This document shows, piece by piece, positions 9,781-20,400 of a stretch of DNA of 31,437 nucleotides. This DNA is from Flavobacterium sp. MC2016-06. Lineage in GTDB: Bacteria; Bacteroidota; Bacteroidia; Flavobacteriales; Flavobacteriaceae. Positions within the stretch are counted from its first letter, which is position 1; every line of letters starts with the position of its first letter. The DNA lies in contig NZ_WMID02000046.1 of the NCBI RefSeq assembly GCF_009711165.2, positions 1-31,437 of the forward strand, written 5' to 3'. The translations under genes and the position numbers were made by a program. Under the pieces are notes generated by a model. It saw only the letters and a list, made by a program, of their open reading frames with translations, was not told the DNA's origin and made no database searches.

Positions 9781-12700
9781 CATAATCATGAAAAAAGAAG
9801 ACATTAATAAAAAAGATATTGCAATTATAGGAATATCATGCAAGTTTCCTCATTCTAATAATCCAAGTGAATTTTGGAAAAATTTAGTAGATGAAAACGA
9901 TTTACTTCATTTTTACACTGATGAAGAATTATCAAATCTTGGAATAAGTAACGAACTAATTGCTAATCCCAATTATATAAAAGTAAATGCAGATCTAGAG
10001 AATACAGGCTCTTTTGATTATTCTTTTTTTGGATATACAAAAAATGAGGCCAATTCTATGGATCCTCAAACAAGAACATTACACGAACAAGTTTGGCTGG
10101 CATTTGAAGATGCAGGATATGATATATCTTCTTATAAAGAAAAAGTTGGAGTTTATGTTTCTATGTCAGAGAACCTAAATTGGGTAGTTTATAATAGCAT
10201 TAATCCCAATAAAAATGTTAACTCATTTTATCTGCAAAAATTAATAAATAAAAACTTTGCACCTACTTTATTATCTTATAATTTGGATTTAACAGGGCCT
10301 AGTTATTTTATTGATACCGCTTGTTCAAGCTCATTGTCTTCTATTCATATTGCATGTAGAAATTTACTTTTAAGAGAATGCTCTATGGCTTTGGCAGCAG
10401 GGATTAGCATTGATAGTACAAAAAACAAAGGATATATTTATCAAGAGGGAATGATAGCTTCAAAAGATGGGCATTGCAAAGCTTTTGATGAAAAATCTTC
10501 CGGAACAGTCGCCGGTAATGGCGGAGCGGTGATAGTCCTTAAACGTTTAGAAGATGCTGTAAGAGACAATGATCATATCTATGCAGTTATAAAATCATCT
10601 GCGGTAAACAATGACGGAAAAGGAAAAGTAGGATATACAGCACCAAGTGTTACAGGACAATCTGACTGTATCAAATTAGCTCATAAAACAGCCAATGTTC
10701 CCTCAAATACAATCAGTTATATTGAGGCACATGGTACTGGTACAAAATTAGGCGATCCTATAGAAATCGAAGCTTTAAACAAAGCCTTTAATTATGATAC
10801 AACTCATAAATGTGCTGTTGGTTCAATAAAAACTAATTTAGGGCATCTAGATGCAGCTGCCGGAATAACCGGTCTTGTTAAAACTGCTTTGGCAATAAAC
10901 AAGAAGCAAATACCTGCAACATTACATTTTACAAAACCTAATCCCGATATCAATTTCAAATCAGGACCATTTTATGTTAATGGTCAATTAGAAGAATGGA
11001 AAAGTAATGTAGAACATCCTTTAAGAGCAGGTGTAAGTAGTTTTGGTATTGGCGGAACGAATGTTCATATCGTGATGGAAGAAGCGCCTGTTTTAGAAAA
11101 ATCAGGTGAATCAAGACCGTATCAATTATTAGTATATTCTGCAAAAACTAAATCTTCATTAACTAACTATCAGGCTAGTCTTCATGAGTTTTTACAGACT
11201 AATGAGAATATTGATTTAGCTGATTTAGCTTATACGCTTCAGGTTGGCAGAAAATCTTTTGCCCAAAGAGACTTTGTAATTTTTAGAGATAAAAAAGAAG
11301 CTCTATACAAATTAAAAGAGCAAGTAAATACTGCCAAAGTACAACTTAAAAGAGATATAGTTTTTATGTTCTCAGGTCAGGGAAGCCAATATTTTAATAT
11401 GGCAAAAGACGTGTATTTGCAGGAGCCGGATTTCAAAGTTTTAATGGATAAAGGGTTTCGTATTTTGAAAGATCTTACCGGAGAAAATTATAAAGCAATA
11501 ATAGGTTATGAAAGCGATGATACAATTGATCCGCTTTTAATAAATAAAACACAATACACACAACCACTGCTTTTTTTAATTGAATATGCTTTTGCAAGTT
11601 TGTTAGTGAACTGGGGAATATCACCAAAATATATGATAGGCCATAGTTTAGGCGAATATGTAGCGGCGTGTTTAAGTGACGTATTTTCTTTTGAAGATGC
11701 TTTATACATTCTTGTAAAAAGATCTTCTTTTATGAGTAAAGTAGAAGAAGGTGAAATGCTTGAAATTGGACTTTGTTATGATACAATCAAACGTTATATC
11801 AATAATGAAATATCAGTTGCAGCATTAAATACGAAAAATTCTACCGTTGTATCTGGAAACAAAAAGGATATTGCGCAATTGATAAAAGTATTAGAAGAGA
11901 AGGATATTGCGTTTAACAGATTAAAGACATCTCATGCTTTTCATTCAAAAATGATGGATGTTATATTGGATGATTACGAAAAGGAACTTTCTAAAATTAA
12001 TTTTTCCAAACCACAACGTCCATTTATTTCAAACCTTACCGGAAAAGAAATTTCTGCTGAACAAGCAGTATCACCAAAATACTGGGTTAAGCATTTAAGA
12101 GAAACGGTTAATTTTTCAGACGGAATCGATTATTTATTAGAAAAAGGAGACTCGATTTTTATAGAAGTAGGTCCAGGAAAAACTTTGTCAACTTTTTGTC
12201 AGTTAAACAAAAATTATAAAGGAAATAATTTAGCTGTTGGATTAATAAGACATCCAAAAGAAATCAAAAATGACAATCAGAAACTTGTAGAATCTTTAGG
12301 TTATTTATGGAGCACAGGAGTTGATATTAATTGGAGTGCATATTACGCTCATGAAATACGTAATAAAATGGCTGCTCCAACGTACAGCTTTGACAAACAT
12401 GTTTTTGCTTCTAATGTTAATCTATTTGAAAAACTGGCAGACTTTGGTGTTAATGATAAGAAAGCTATCTCAGAATGGTTTTATGAGCCTTCGTGGAAAA
12501 CATCAAGATTAGTTACAAATATCAAAAATGAATCTACTGAGAAATGTTACTTAGTTTTTATGGATGATTTGGGCTATGGAGAAGCTTTAGTACAGAAAAT
12601 AAGAAACGAGTCAGACAAAATAATAGAAGTAAGAAAAGGAGAGTGTTTTAAGAAAAATTCTGATTCTCAATTTGAATTGAATATTTCTGATTACAGTACT

Positions 12701-14266
12701 TATGAAAAACTGTTTTTAGAATTAAAAAATCAAAAAATAAAACTTACCAATATCATTCATTTATTTAATATCGATGAAGCATCAAAAAGCAACAGTGATA
12801 AAGAAGAAAATTTTAAAGAATTAGGTTTTTATAGTTTACTGCATATCGCTAAAAATATCAGTGACCTGGAGCAAAAAGAAGCATTAGATCTTACAGTTGT
12901 AACCAGTAATCTGCAAACGGTACTTGGTAATGAAAATACAGACTCGTTAAAAGCGATGACCTTAGGTTTAATCACTGTAATTGCACAGGAAAATCCTCTT
13001 GTTAATTGTAGAAATATAGATGTTTTATCTACAGATGATAAAACTGAAATAGCAGAAAATATTGCTCGTGAAATTCAGGCAAAGGTTTTTGATAAATTTA
13101 TTTCATATCGCTTAAACAATAGATGGGTAAGAAGTTATAATCCTATCCAGATAGAAAACCCTCAAGAAGGCAAGACCAGAATAAAAAAAGGAGGAGTCTA
13201 TTTAATTACCGGAGGACTTGGAGATTTAGGATTTGTTCATGCAAAATATTTATTAGAAAAATATAACGCATCTCTAATTTTATTGGGACGTACAGTAATT
13301 TCATCTACAGCCGAAAATGAAAAGCAAGGTAATTATTCCCGCCTGAAAACTTTAGAGCAATTAGGTAATGTGCAGTATTACAATGCAGACATGAATAATT
13401 TAGAAGATGTTCAAAAAGTGATTCAGCAAGGAGAACTTGCTTACGGACAGATAAACGGAATTATTCATACTGCCGGAATTATCAAAGGAAAATCTTTAAG
13501 AAGTATTAATTTTTTGAAAGTCGAAAATTGCGAAAAACAATTTGAACCTAAGGTTGAGGGAGTACAAATACTTGCGCAGCTATTTAAGGATAGAGAATTA
13601 GATTTTTGTTTGTTTTCGTCTTCATTGTCTTCAATATTAGGAGGTAAGGAATTTGCGTCTTATGCAGCAGCAAATACTTTTATGGATTATTTCTCTCATA
13701 CCAGAAAAATCAGCAACAGTATTAGTGTTAATTATGATGGGTTAAGTTTTGAAGAAAATCAAAAAGAGGGATTATTAACGTCATCAAATATTATAGAAGT
13801 TTTCGAGAGAATTTTATCCATAGAAAATATACCTCAAATTATTATTTCTACCAGTAGTCTCGATAAAAGATTGTCTAAATGGGTAGGTCAATCAGAAACA
13901 AATCCAGCTGAAAATCCCGAAAATAGTATAGAAATAGAAAGTGAAGAATTTGACAGATCTGTTGTGACAAATAGATATATCCAACCTGATACGCCAGTTG
14001 AGAAGAAATTAAGTGAGCTGTTTGAAGAGTTATTTGGCTATAAGAATATTGGTATTGAGGATGATTTTTTTGAACTGGGTGGAAATTCATTAATGGCTAT
14101 CACATTATCGAATCGCATTTACAAAATTTTTAATGTAGAACTAGCAATTGAAGATTTTTTTGAGAAACCTAACATTAAGGAGCTGGCTAAAGAAATTGAG
14201 ACAGTAAATAAGCTAATCGAGTTTAAGAAAAATAGTAAAGAAAAAAAATATAAAATCGAGATATAA
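9773..14266 (+). CDS. Type I polyketide synthase, single module KS-AT-KR-ACP
   Basis: This 1497-residue PKS extends the peptide from the preceding NRPS by one malonyl unit and reduces the new keto group to a hydroxyl. KS spans about 17-435, with DTACSSS (Cys184), EAHGTG (His320) and NLGH (His358). AT spans about 528-830, with FSGQGSQ, GHSLGE (Ser625) and HAFH (721-724), the malonyl-CoA signature. After a post-AT linker and the KR structural subdomain (from WFYEPSWK), KR has GGLGDLG (1147-1153), Ser1284 and Tyr1297/Asn1301 in SYAAAN. ACP is LGGNS (Ser1439). No DH, ER or methyltransferase domain is seen. The start ATG at 9773 overlaps the upstream stop by 8 nt, which favours translational coupling; an in-frame ATG at 9788 would also give a complete KS. 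The tail is basic and ends KKYKIEI. Confidence 0.97.
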   Translation: MNNIIMKKEDINKKDIAIIGISCKFPHSNNPSEFWKNLVDENDLLHFYTDEELSNLGISNELIANPNYIKVNADLENTGSFDYSFFGYTKNEANSMDPQTRTLHEQVWLAFEDAGYDISSYKEKVGVYVSMSENLNWVVYNSINPNKNVNSFYLQKLINKNFAPTLLSYNLDLTGPSYFIDTACSSSLSSIHIACRNLLLRECSMALAAGISIDSTKNKGYIYQEGMIASKDGHCKAFDEKSSGTVAGNGGAVIVLKRLEDAVRDNDHIYAVIKSSAVNNDGKGKVGYTAPSVTGQSDCIKLAHKTANVPSNTISYIEAHGTGTKLGDPIEIEALNKAFNYDTTHKCAVGSIKTNLGHLDAAAGITGLVKTALAINKKQIPATLHFTKPNPDINFKSGPFYVNGQLEEWKSNVEHPLRAGVSSFGIGGTNVHIVMEEAPVLEKSGESRPYQLLVYSAKTKSSLTNYQASLHEFLQTNENIDLADLAYTLQVGRKSFAQRDFVIFRDKKEALYKLKEQVNTAKVQLKRDIVFMFSGQGSQYFNMAKDVYLQEPDFKVLMDKGFRILKDLTGENYKAIIGYESDDTIDPLLINKTQYTQPLLFLIEYAFASLLVNWGISPKYMIGHSLGEYVAACLSDVFSFEDALYILVKRSSFMSKVEEGEMLEIGLCYDTIKRYINNEISVAALNTKNSTVVSGNKKDIAQLIKVLEEKDIAFNRLKTSHAFHSKMMDVILDDYEKELSKINFSKPQRPFISNLTGKEISAEQAVSPKYWVKHLRETVNFSDGIDYLLEKGDSIFIEVGPGKTLSTFCQLNKNYKGNNLAVGLIRHPKEIKNDNQKLVESLGYLWSTGVDINWSAYYAHEIRNKMAAPTYSFDKHVFASNVNLFEKLADFGVNDKKAISEWFYEPSWKTSRLVTNIKNESTEKCYLVFMDDLGYGEALVQKIRNESDKIIEVRKGECFKKNSDSQFELNISDYSTYEKLFLELKNQKIKLTNIIHLFNIDEASKSNSDKEENFKELGFYSLLHIAKNISDLEQKEALDLTVVTSNLQTVLGNENTDSLKAMTLGLITVIAQENPLVNCRNIDVLSTDDKTEIAENIAREIQAKVFDKFISYRLNNRWVRSYNPIQIENPQEGKTRIKKGGVYLITGGLGDLGFVHAKYLLEKYNASLILLGRTVISSTAENEKQGNYSRLKTLEQLGNVQYYNADMNNLEDVQKVIQQGELAYGQINGIIHTAGIIKGKSLRSINFLKVENCEKQFEPKVEGVQILAQLFKDRELDFCLFSSSLSSILGGKEFASYAAANTFMDYFSHTRKISNSISVNYDGLSFEENQKEGLLTSSNIIEVFERILSIENIPQIIISTSSLDKRLSKWVGQSETNPAENPENSIEIESEEFDRSVVTNRYIQPDTPVEKKLSELFEELFGYKNIGIEDDFFELGGNSLMAITLSNRIYKIFNVELAIEDFFEKPNIKELAKEIETVNKLIEFKKNSKEKKYKIEI

Positions 14267-14267
14267 G

Positions 14268-14423
14268 ATGATAGATTTAATAAAAGAATTAGAAAGCAAG
14301 AACATTTATCTTTCATTAGTAAGTAACAAACTGGAGTTAAGTTACGATGATGAAATAGAAAATGAGGTTCTGGAAAGAATCAAAGCTAATAAAGAACAAT
14401 TAATTAAATTCCTTCATAAATAT
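14268..14423 (+). other. TubC-type N-terminal docking domain of the four-module NRPS
   Basis: The first 52 residues (MIDLIKELESKNIYLSLVSN at the start) precede the first condensation core and match the pattern of the TubC N-terminal docking family, named for tubulysin synthetase TubC. The pattern is an amphipathic helix LIKELESKNI, a short beta stretch, then a helix with KANKEQLIKFL. Such domains bind a short linear tail of the upstream protein through a beta hairpin. Here the hairpin/loop region is acid-rich (SYDDEIENE) and the upstream PKS tail is basic. Confidence 0.8.
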
Positions 14424-17400
14424 TCGGATAATAAAGGATATGAGGAAATAAAATTAGTTGATGAACTTTCAAACTATCCTTTATCTGATGCTCAAAAGAG
14501 ACTTTGGATATTAGGTCAATTCAGCCAGACATCTATTGCTTATAATATGCCAATGCATATTGTATTGGATGGAAATTACAATATTGAAAGTTTCAAAAAA
14601 GCAATATTTTCTACAATAGAACGACATGAGATTTTAAGAACAGTTTTTAGAGAGGATGAGTCCGGAGAAATACGTCAATGGATTTTATCTAAAGAAGAAC
14701 TGAATTTTAATGTTGATTATTATGATTTTAGAGAAGATGATGATAGAGAAGTTAAAGTAAAACAATATATAAAAGAAGACAGTGTTAAGCCTTTTGATTT
14801 AGCTCAGGGACCATTAATTCGAGCAGTATTATTTCAGGTTTCAAATGACAGCTATGTGTTTTATTATAATATGCATCATATTATAAGTGACGGATGGTCT
14901 ATGGATATTTTATCTCGTGATGTTTTAGCATATTATGAAGCATATCAAGAAGATAAAAATGTAAATCTGCCAGAACTTAGAATACAATATAAAGATTATA
15001 CAGCTTGGCAATTATTACAACTGGAGGAAGAAGTTTCAAAAGAACATAGAGAATATTGGTTAAATCAATTTTCAAAAGAGTTATCTGTTATAGATTTACC
15101 AGCTTCAAAAGTACGTCCGTTAATTAAAACAAATAATGCGAGACGTTTAGGTACTTATTTATCAAGAGAGCTTTCAGAAGGACTCAAAAAATTCTGTCAG
15201 GATAATGACGGAGTATTATTTATGGGGCTTGTGACTGCTTTTAATGCATTATTTTACAGATACACTTCTCAAAAAGATTTTGTATTAGGAACAGCTGTTG
15301 CAGGAAGAGATCATATTGATCTTGAAGATCAAATGGGTTTCTATGTCAATACTTTAGCATTAAGAAATGAGATTCAGTCAGAAGATAGTTTTCTTGATTT
15401 ATTTCAAAGAATAAAAGGAACCACTTTAGAAGCTTATAAGCATCAAAGATATCCATTTGACCGATTAGTAGAAGATCTAAAATTGAAACGAAATTTAAGT
15501 CGTAGTTTAATTTTCGATGTAATAATAACACTGCACAATTTCGAAAACAAAAAAACGAATATTATAAAGGAAGTATCAGATGAGATAATTGATCTTGGAG
15601 AAGCAAGCGGGAAATTTGATATAGAACTTAGCGTTAAAGATGTTGGAGGACCTTTGAGTTTTGAAATAGTTTATAATACTGATGTGTATGACAATGAAAT
15701 GATTGTGTGTTTCTTAAAACACTTTAAACAATTATTGGCAGAAGGTATTAAAAGTCCAGACACAAGAATTGATGAACTAAATTTTCTATCAAAAGCTGAA
15801 ACAAACACGCTTGTAAAAGAGTTTAATGCTACTGAAGTTGTTTATCCAAAGGATAAAACAATAATTAATCTGTTTGAAGAACAGGTTGAAAAAACACCTA
15901 ATAATACAGCTGTTGTTTTTGAAAACAAAGCATTTACATATCAGGAATTAAATGAGCTTTCGAATCAGCTTGCCCATTATTTAAGAGAAAGCTATGCTAT
16001 TCAGGCAAATGATTTAATTGGTATTAAATTAGAGAGAAGTGAAAACTTAATTATTGCAATTTTAGGAATATTAAAATCCGGAGCAGGTTATGTGCCGATT
16101 GATCCAAGTTATCCTCAGGATAGAATAGATTATATAGAAAAAGACAGCAATAGTAAAGCACTATTAGACGAAGCAGGATTTTCAGTATTCAAGCTGCAAA
16201 GCCACAAATACAAAAATACTAATCTGCAAAGTATAAATATCCCGGCAGATTTAGCATATGTAATTTACACATCAGGAACCACAGGACAGCCTAAGGGAGT
16301 TATGGTGGAGAATAGATCTGTTGTAAGACTTGTAAAACCATGTTCTTATTTTCCTTTAGATCAAAGAAACATACTTTTAAGTACCGGAGCAATCTCATTT
16401 GATGCTACTATTTTTGAATATTTTGGAGCTTTATTAAACGGTGCAAAACTAATCCTTGCTTCTCAGAATGATTTATTACAGACTGATAAACTAGAAGAAG
16501 TTATCAATAAAAACAACGTAGATGGTTTTTTCATGACCACTTCATGGTTTAACTATGTTGTCGACAGTAATATTGAGGTATTTAAAAATGTGAAACAATT
16601 AATGGTTGGCGGAGATGCTATTTCTCCACATCATGTAAAAAAAGTATTTAACGCTTTTTCAAACATAAAAATCAGCAATGTATATGGTCCTACAGAAAAC
16701 ACCACTTTTTCATTAATATACGATATCGATAATTCAGATTGTACAACAATTCCGTTAGGGAAACCCATTCCAAACAGTTCCGCCTATATTTTAGACGAAG
16801 CTTTAAATGTTGTGCCAATGGGAGTTTCAGGTAAAATTTATGTTGGCGGAGCAGGAGTTGCGAGAGGTTATATGAATCGTCCTGATTTAACAAAAGAAAA
16901 ATTTGTACCCAATCCATTTGTTCAAGGAGAAAAAATGTATAATACTGGAGATCTTGGCAGATGGCTTGCAGATGGTACAATAGAATTTTTAGGAAGAGAA
17001 GATCATCAGGTAAAAATTAGAGGTTATAGAATAGAGTTGGAAGAAATAAAAAGCCAACTGATGGACAAAGAAGGTATTCAGGAAGCAACAGTTCAGGTTT
17101 TTGAAGCAAAAGGGAGTAAAGAATTAATAGCTTATTTTGTTTCTAATCAGGAAGAAGTTGTGTCAGAATTAAAAGATTTTTTATCTCAAAGACTTCCTAA
17201 CTATATGGTGCCATCTTTATTTGTTCAGTTGCAATCTATGCCGCTTACAAGTAATGGTAAAACAGATACAGGAGCATTGCCTAGTCCTGATGGATTAAAT
17301 ATATCGAGCTCAGCAGAATATGTAGCTCCTGATACCGATTTAGAAAAAAGTTTAGTTTCTATATGGGAAAATTTATTGAATAGTACATCAATTGGTATTA

Positions 17401-20400
17401 ACGATGATTTCTTTGATCTGGGCGGACATAGTATCAAAATTGGTAAACTAATTAATAGCTATCAAAAAACATTTGGAGTAAAATTAGGTTTTAGCGAATT
17501 GTATGAGAATACGTCATTGACTTCTCATGCAAAATTAATCGCTCAATCTGGAAAATCAGGACACACGTCGATTCAAAAAACTGCCGTTTCTGAAAGCTAT
17601 CCTTTATCAAATGCACAACATAGATTGTGGGTTTTAAGCCAAGACGAAGAAAACTCTATTGCTTATAACATGCCTTCTTACCATATTTTGAAAGGAGATT
17701 TTGACAGCAATAGCTTTAAGCGAGCTATAAAGTCTACGATAGACAGACATGAAATTTTGAGAACCGTTTTTAAAGAAAATGAAACAGGCGAAATCAGACA
17801 ATGGATTTTATCTGGTGAGTCTTTAGATTTGAATATCGAATATCATGATTTTAAAGCAAAAACGAATAAAGAAGCAAGTATTAAAGAATATCTTAGAAAA
17901 GATTCTGCTGAGCCTTTTGATTTGCAAACTGGCCCGTTGTTAAGAGCTGCATTATTACAATTATCAGACGATACCTATGTTTTTTATTATAATATGCATC
18001 ATATCATTGGAGATGGCTGGTCTATGGATGTGCTCGCAAATGATGTAATGACCTATTATAATGCATACAAGGCAGGCAAAACAGCTGATTTATTGCCATT
18101 GAATATTCAATATAAAGACTATAGTGTATGGCAATTAGGGCAAGAATTGACAAAAGATTCTAAGGAATTTTGGATAAATCAGTTTTTAGGCGAATTACCA
18201 TTAACAGATTTGCCTTCGTCGCAAAAGCGTCCTTTATTAAAAACGAATAACGGTAAAAATTTAGGAACTTATTTGTCTAAAGAAGTATCACAACAATTAA
18301 AAACTTTTTGCCAGGATCGTGGCGGTAGTTTGTTCATGGGACTTGTGGCTTCTTTAAATGCGTTATTTTACAAATATACGGCTCAGGAAGATTTTATTAT
18401 TGGAAGCCCGCTTGCAGGAAGAGATCATATTGATCTGGAAAATCAAATAGGTTTTTACGTTAATACATTAGCATTAAGAAATCAGGTTAGACCAGAAGAG
18501 AATTTTAATGAACTATTCGAACGTGTAAAGAATACAACTTTTAAAGCTTATGAGCATCAGCAATATCCATTTGATCAATTAGTAGAAGAACTAAAATTAA
18601 AAAGAGACATAAGCAGAAGTGTACTTTTTGACGTGATGATTAATTTAAATAATGTTAAGGATAATCAAGCTCAAAGAGAAGTAATAAAAAGAGAAGATAT
18701 TGTTGATTATGGATCAGTAACAACCAAATTTGATGTCGATTTTAATTTTGAAGAGAAAGGGAATTATATCTCATTTAATGTAAAATTCAATACAGATGTT
18801 TACGATCAGTATATGATTGAAACATTAATGAAACATTACAAACAACTCCTAGAAGCTTTATTGACAAATAGTGAGGTAAGCGTTGACACCGTAGATTATT
18901 TATCTAAGGAAGAAGAAATAGTTTTACTGCATAATTTTAATGCAACCGATGTAAAATATCCAGAGGTAACGGTACTAGATTTATTTGCAAAACAAGTAAA
19001 AGAAAATCCTGATGCAGTTGCGGTAGTTTTTGAAGAGAAGCAATTAACGTATAAAGAGCTGGATGAAAAATCAAATCAATTAGCGCATTCTTTGCTTGAA
19101 AACGGATTGGAAAGAGAAGAATTAGTTCCAATTTGCGTTAATCGTTCCTTAGAAATGCTTGTTGGGATAATAGGAATTATAAAATCAGGCGGTGCATATG
19201 TGCCAATTGATCCGGGAAATCCTAAAGATCGTATAGATTTTATTTTAGAAGACACAAAAGCGAGATTTATAGTAACAGATTCGTCATTAATTGATCTTCT
19301 TGCCATAAAAAAAGAAATAAATTCTTTATATCTGGATCAGACAAATTCGTTGAGTTCTACTACATCTGCAATTTCAGAACGTGTAGCAATTAATGATTTA
19401 GCATATTCAATTTACACGTCTGGAACAACTGGTAATCCTAAAGGAGTTTTGGTTGAGCACATAGGATTAAGCAATTATATACAACATCAGATTGCTTATT
19501 TTTCTATCGCCGATAAAGAAAGAATACTTCTATTTTCTAATTATGTTTTTGATGCTTCGGCAGAACAAATATTTATTAGTATTTCAACAGGAGCAACCTT
19601 GTTTATCCCAAGTTATGATACGATAAGAGATATAGAAAAAATTGGAGAGTACATACAAGAGAATAAAATTACTCATTTGCATGCTACACCAAGTTTTCTT
19701 GAAATTATTCCAAAAAGAGAATATCCAGATTTAAAACGTGTTGTATCAGGTGGAGAAAACTGCTCTGTAAGTTTGGCTAATAAATGGGGTGATAGTATCA
19801 ATTTCATTAATAAATATGGGCCAACAGAAGTTTCAATTACTTCGCTAATACATACAATTGATGCAAAAGATAAGTCAGGAATTACAATTCCAATAGGTAA
19901 ACCAGTAAGCAATACCAAATGTTATATAGTAAGTGAGTCTAACAAAATTGTTCCAATTGGTGTAATAGGAGAATTATATTTATCTGGTATTCAAGTAGCA
20001 AGAGGTTATTTGAACCGTCCGGATTTAACAAACGAAAAATTTATAGAAAACCCTTTTGTTAAAGGAGAAAGAGCCTATAAAACTGGAGATTTAGCAAGAT
20101 GGCTGCCAGATGGTACAATAGAATATATTGGAAGAAAAGATGATCAGGTAAAAATAAGAGGACATCGTATAGAACTTGGAGAAATAGAAGTACAACTGCA
20201 AAACATCAATACTGTAGATCAGGTAGTTGTTTTGGCAAAAGAAACTTCAAATACAAAACGTTTAGTGGCTTATATCGTTGGTGCAAACTTCGATAAAGAC
20301 GAAACGATTAAAGTGCTTTCGCAAAAATTACCGGAATATATGATTCCGCAAATTTATGTCAAGTTAGATTCTTTGCCTTTGACAAGAAATGGCAAAATCG

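Noticed and set aside
11506..14316. Short open frames (62-72 codons) opposite or out of frame within the PKS gene
   Set aside because: They overlap clearly conserved KS-AT-KR-ACP coding sequence and look like chance open frames.
14424..15800. Starter (lipid-loading) C domain at the beginning of the four-module NRPS
   Set aside because: It follows a TubC-type docking domain and has the SDAQKRLW form of an ordinary elongation C domain, and a PKS lies directly upstream to supply the donor.
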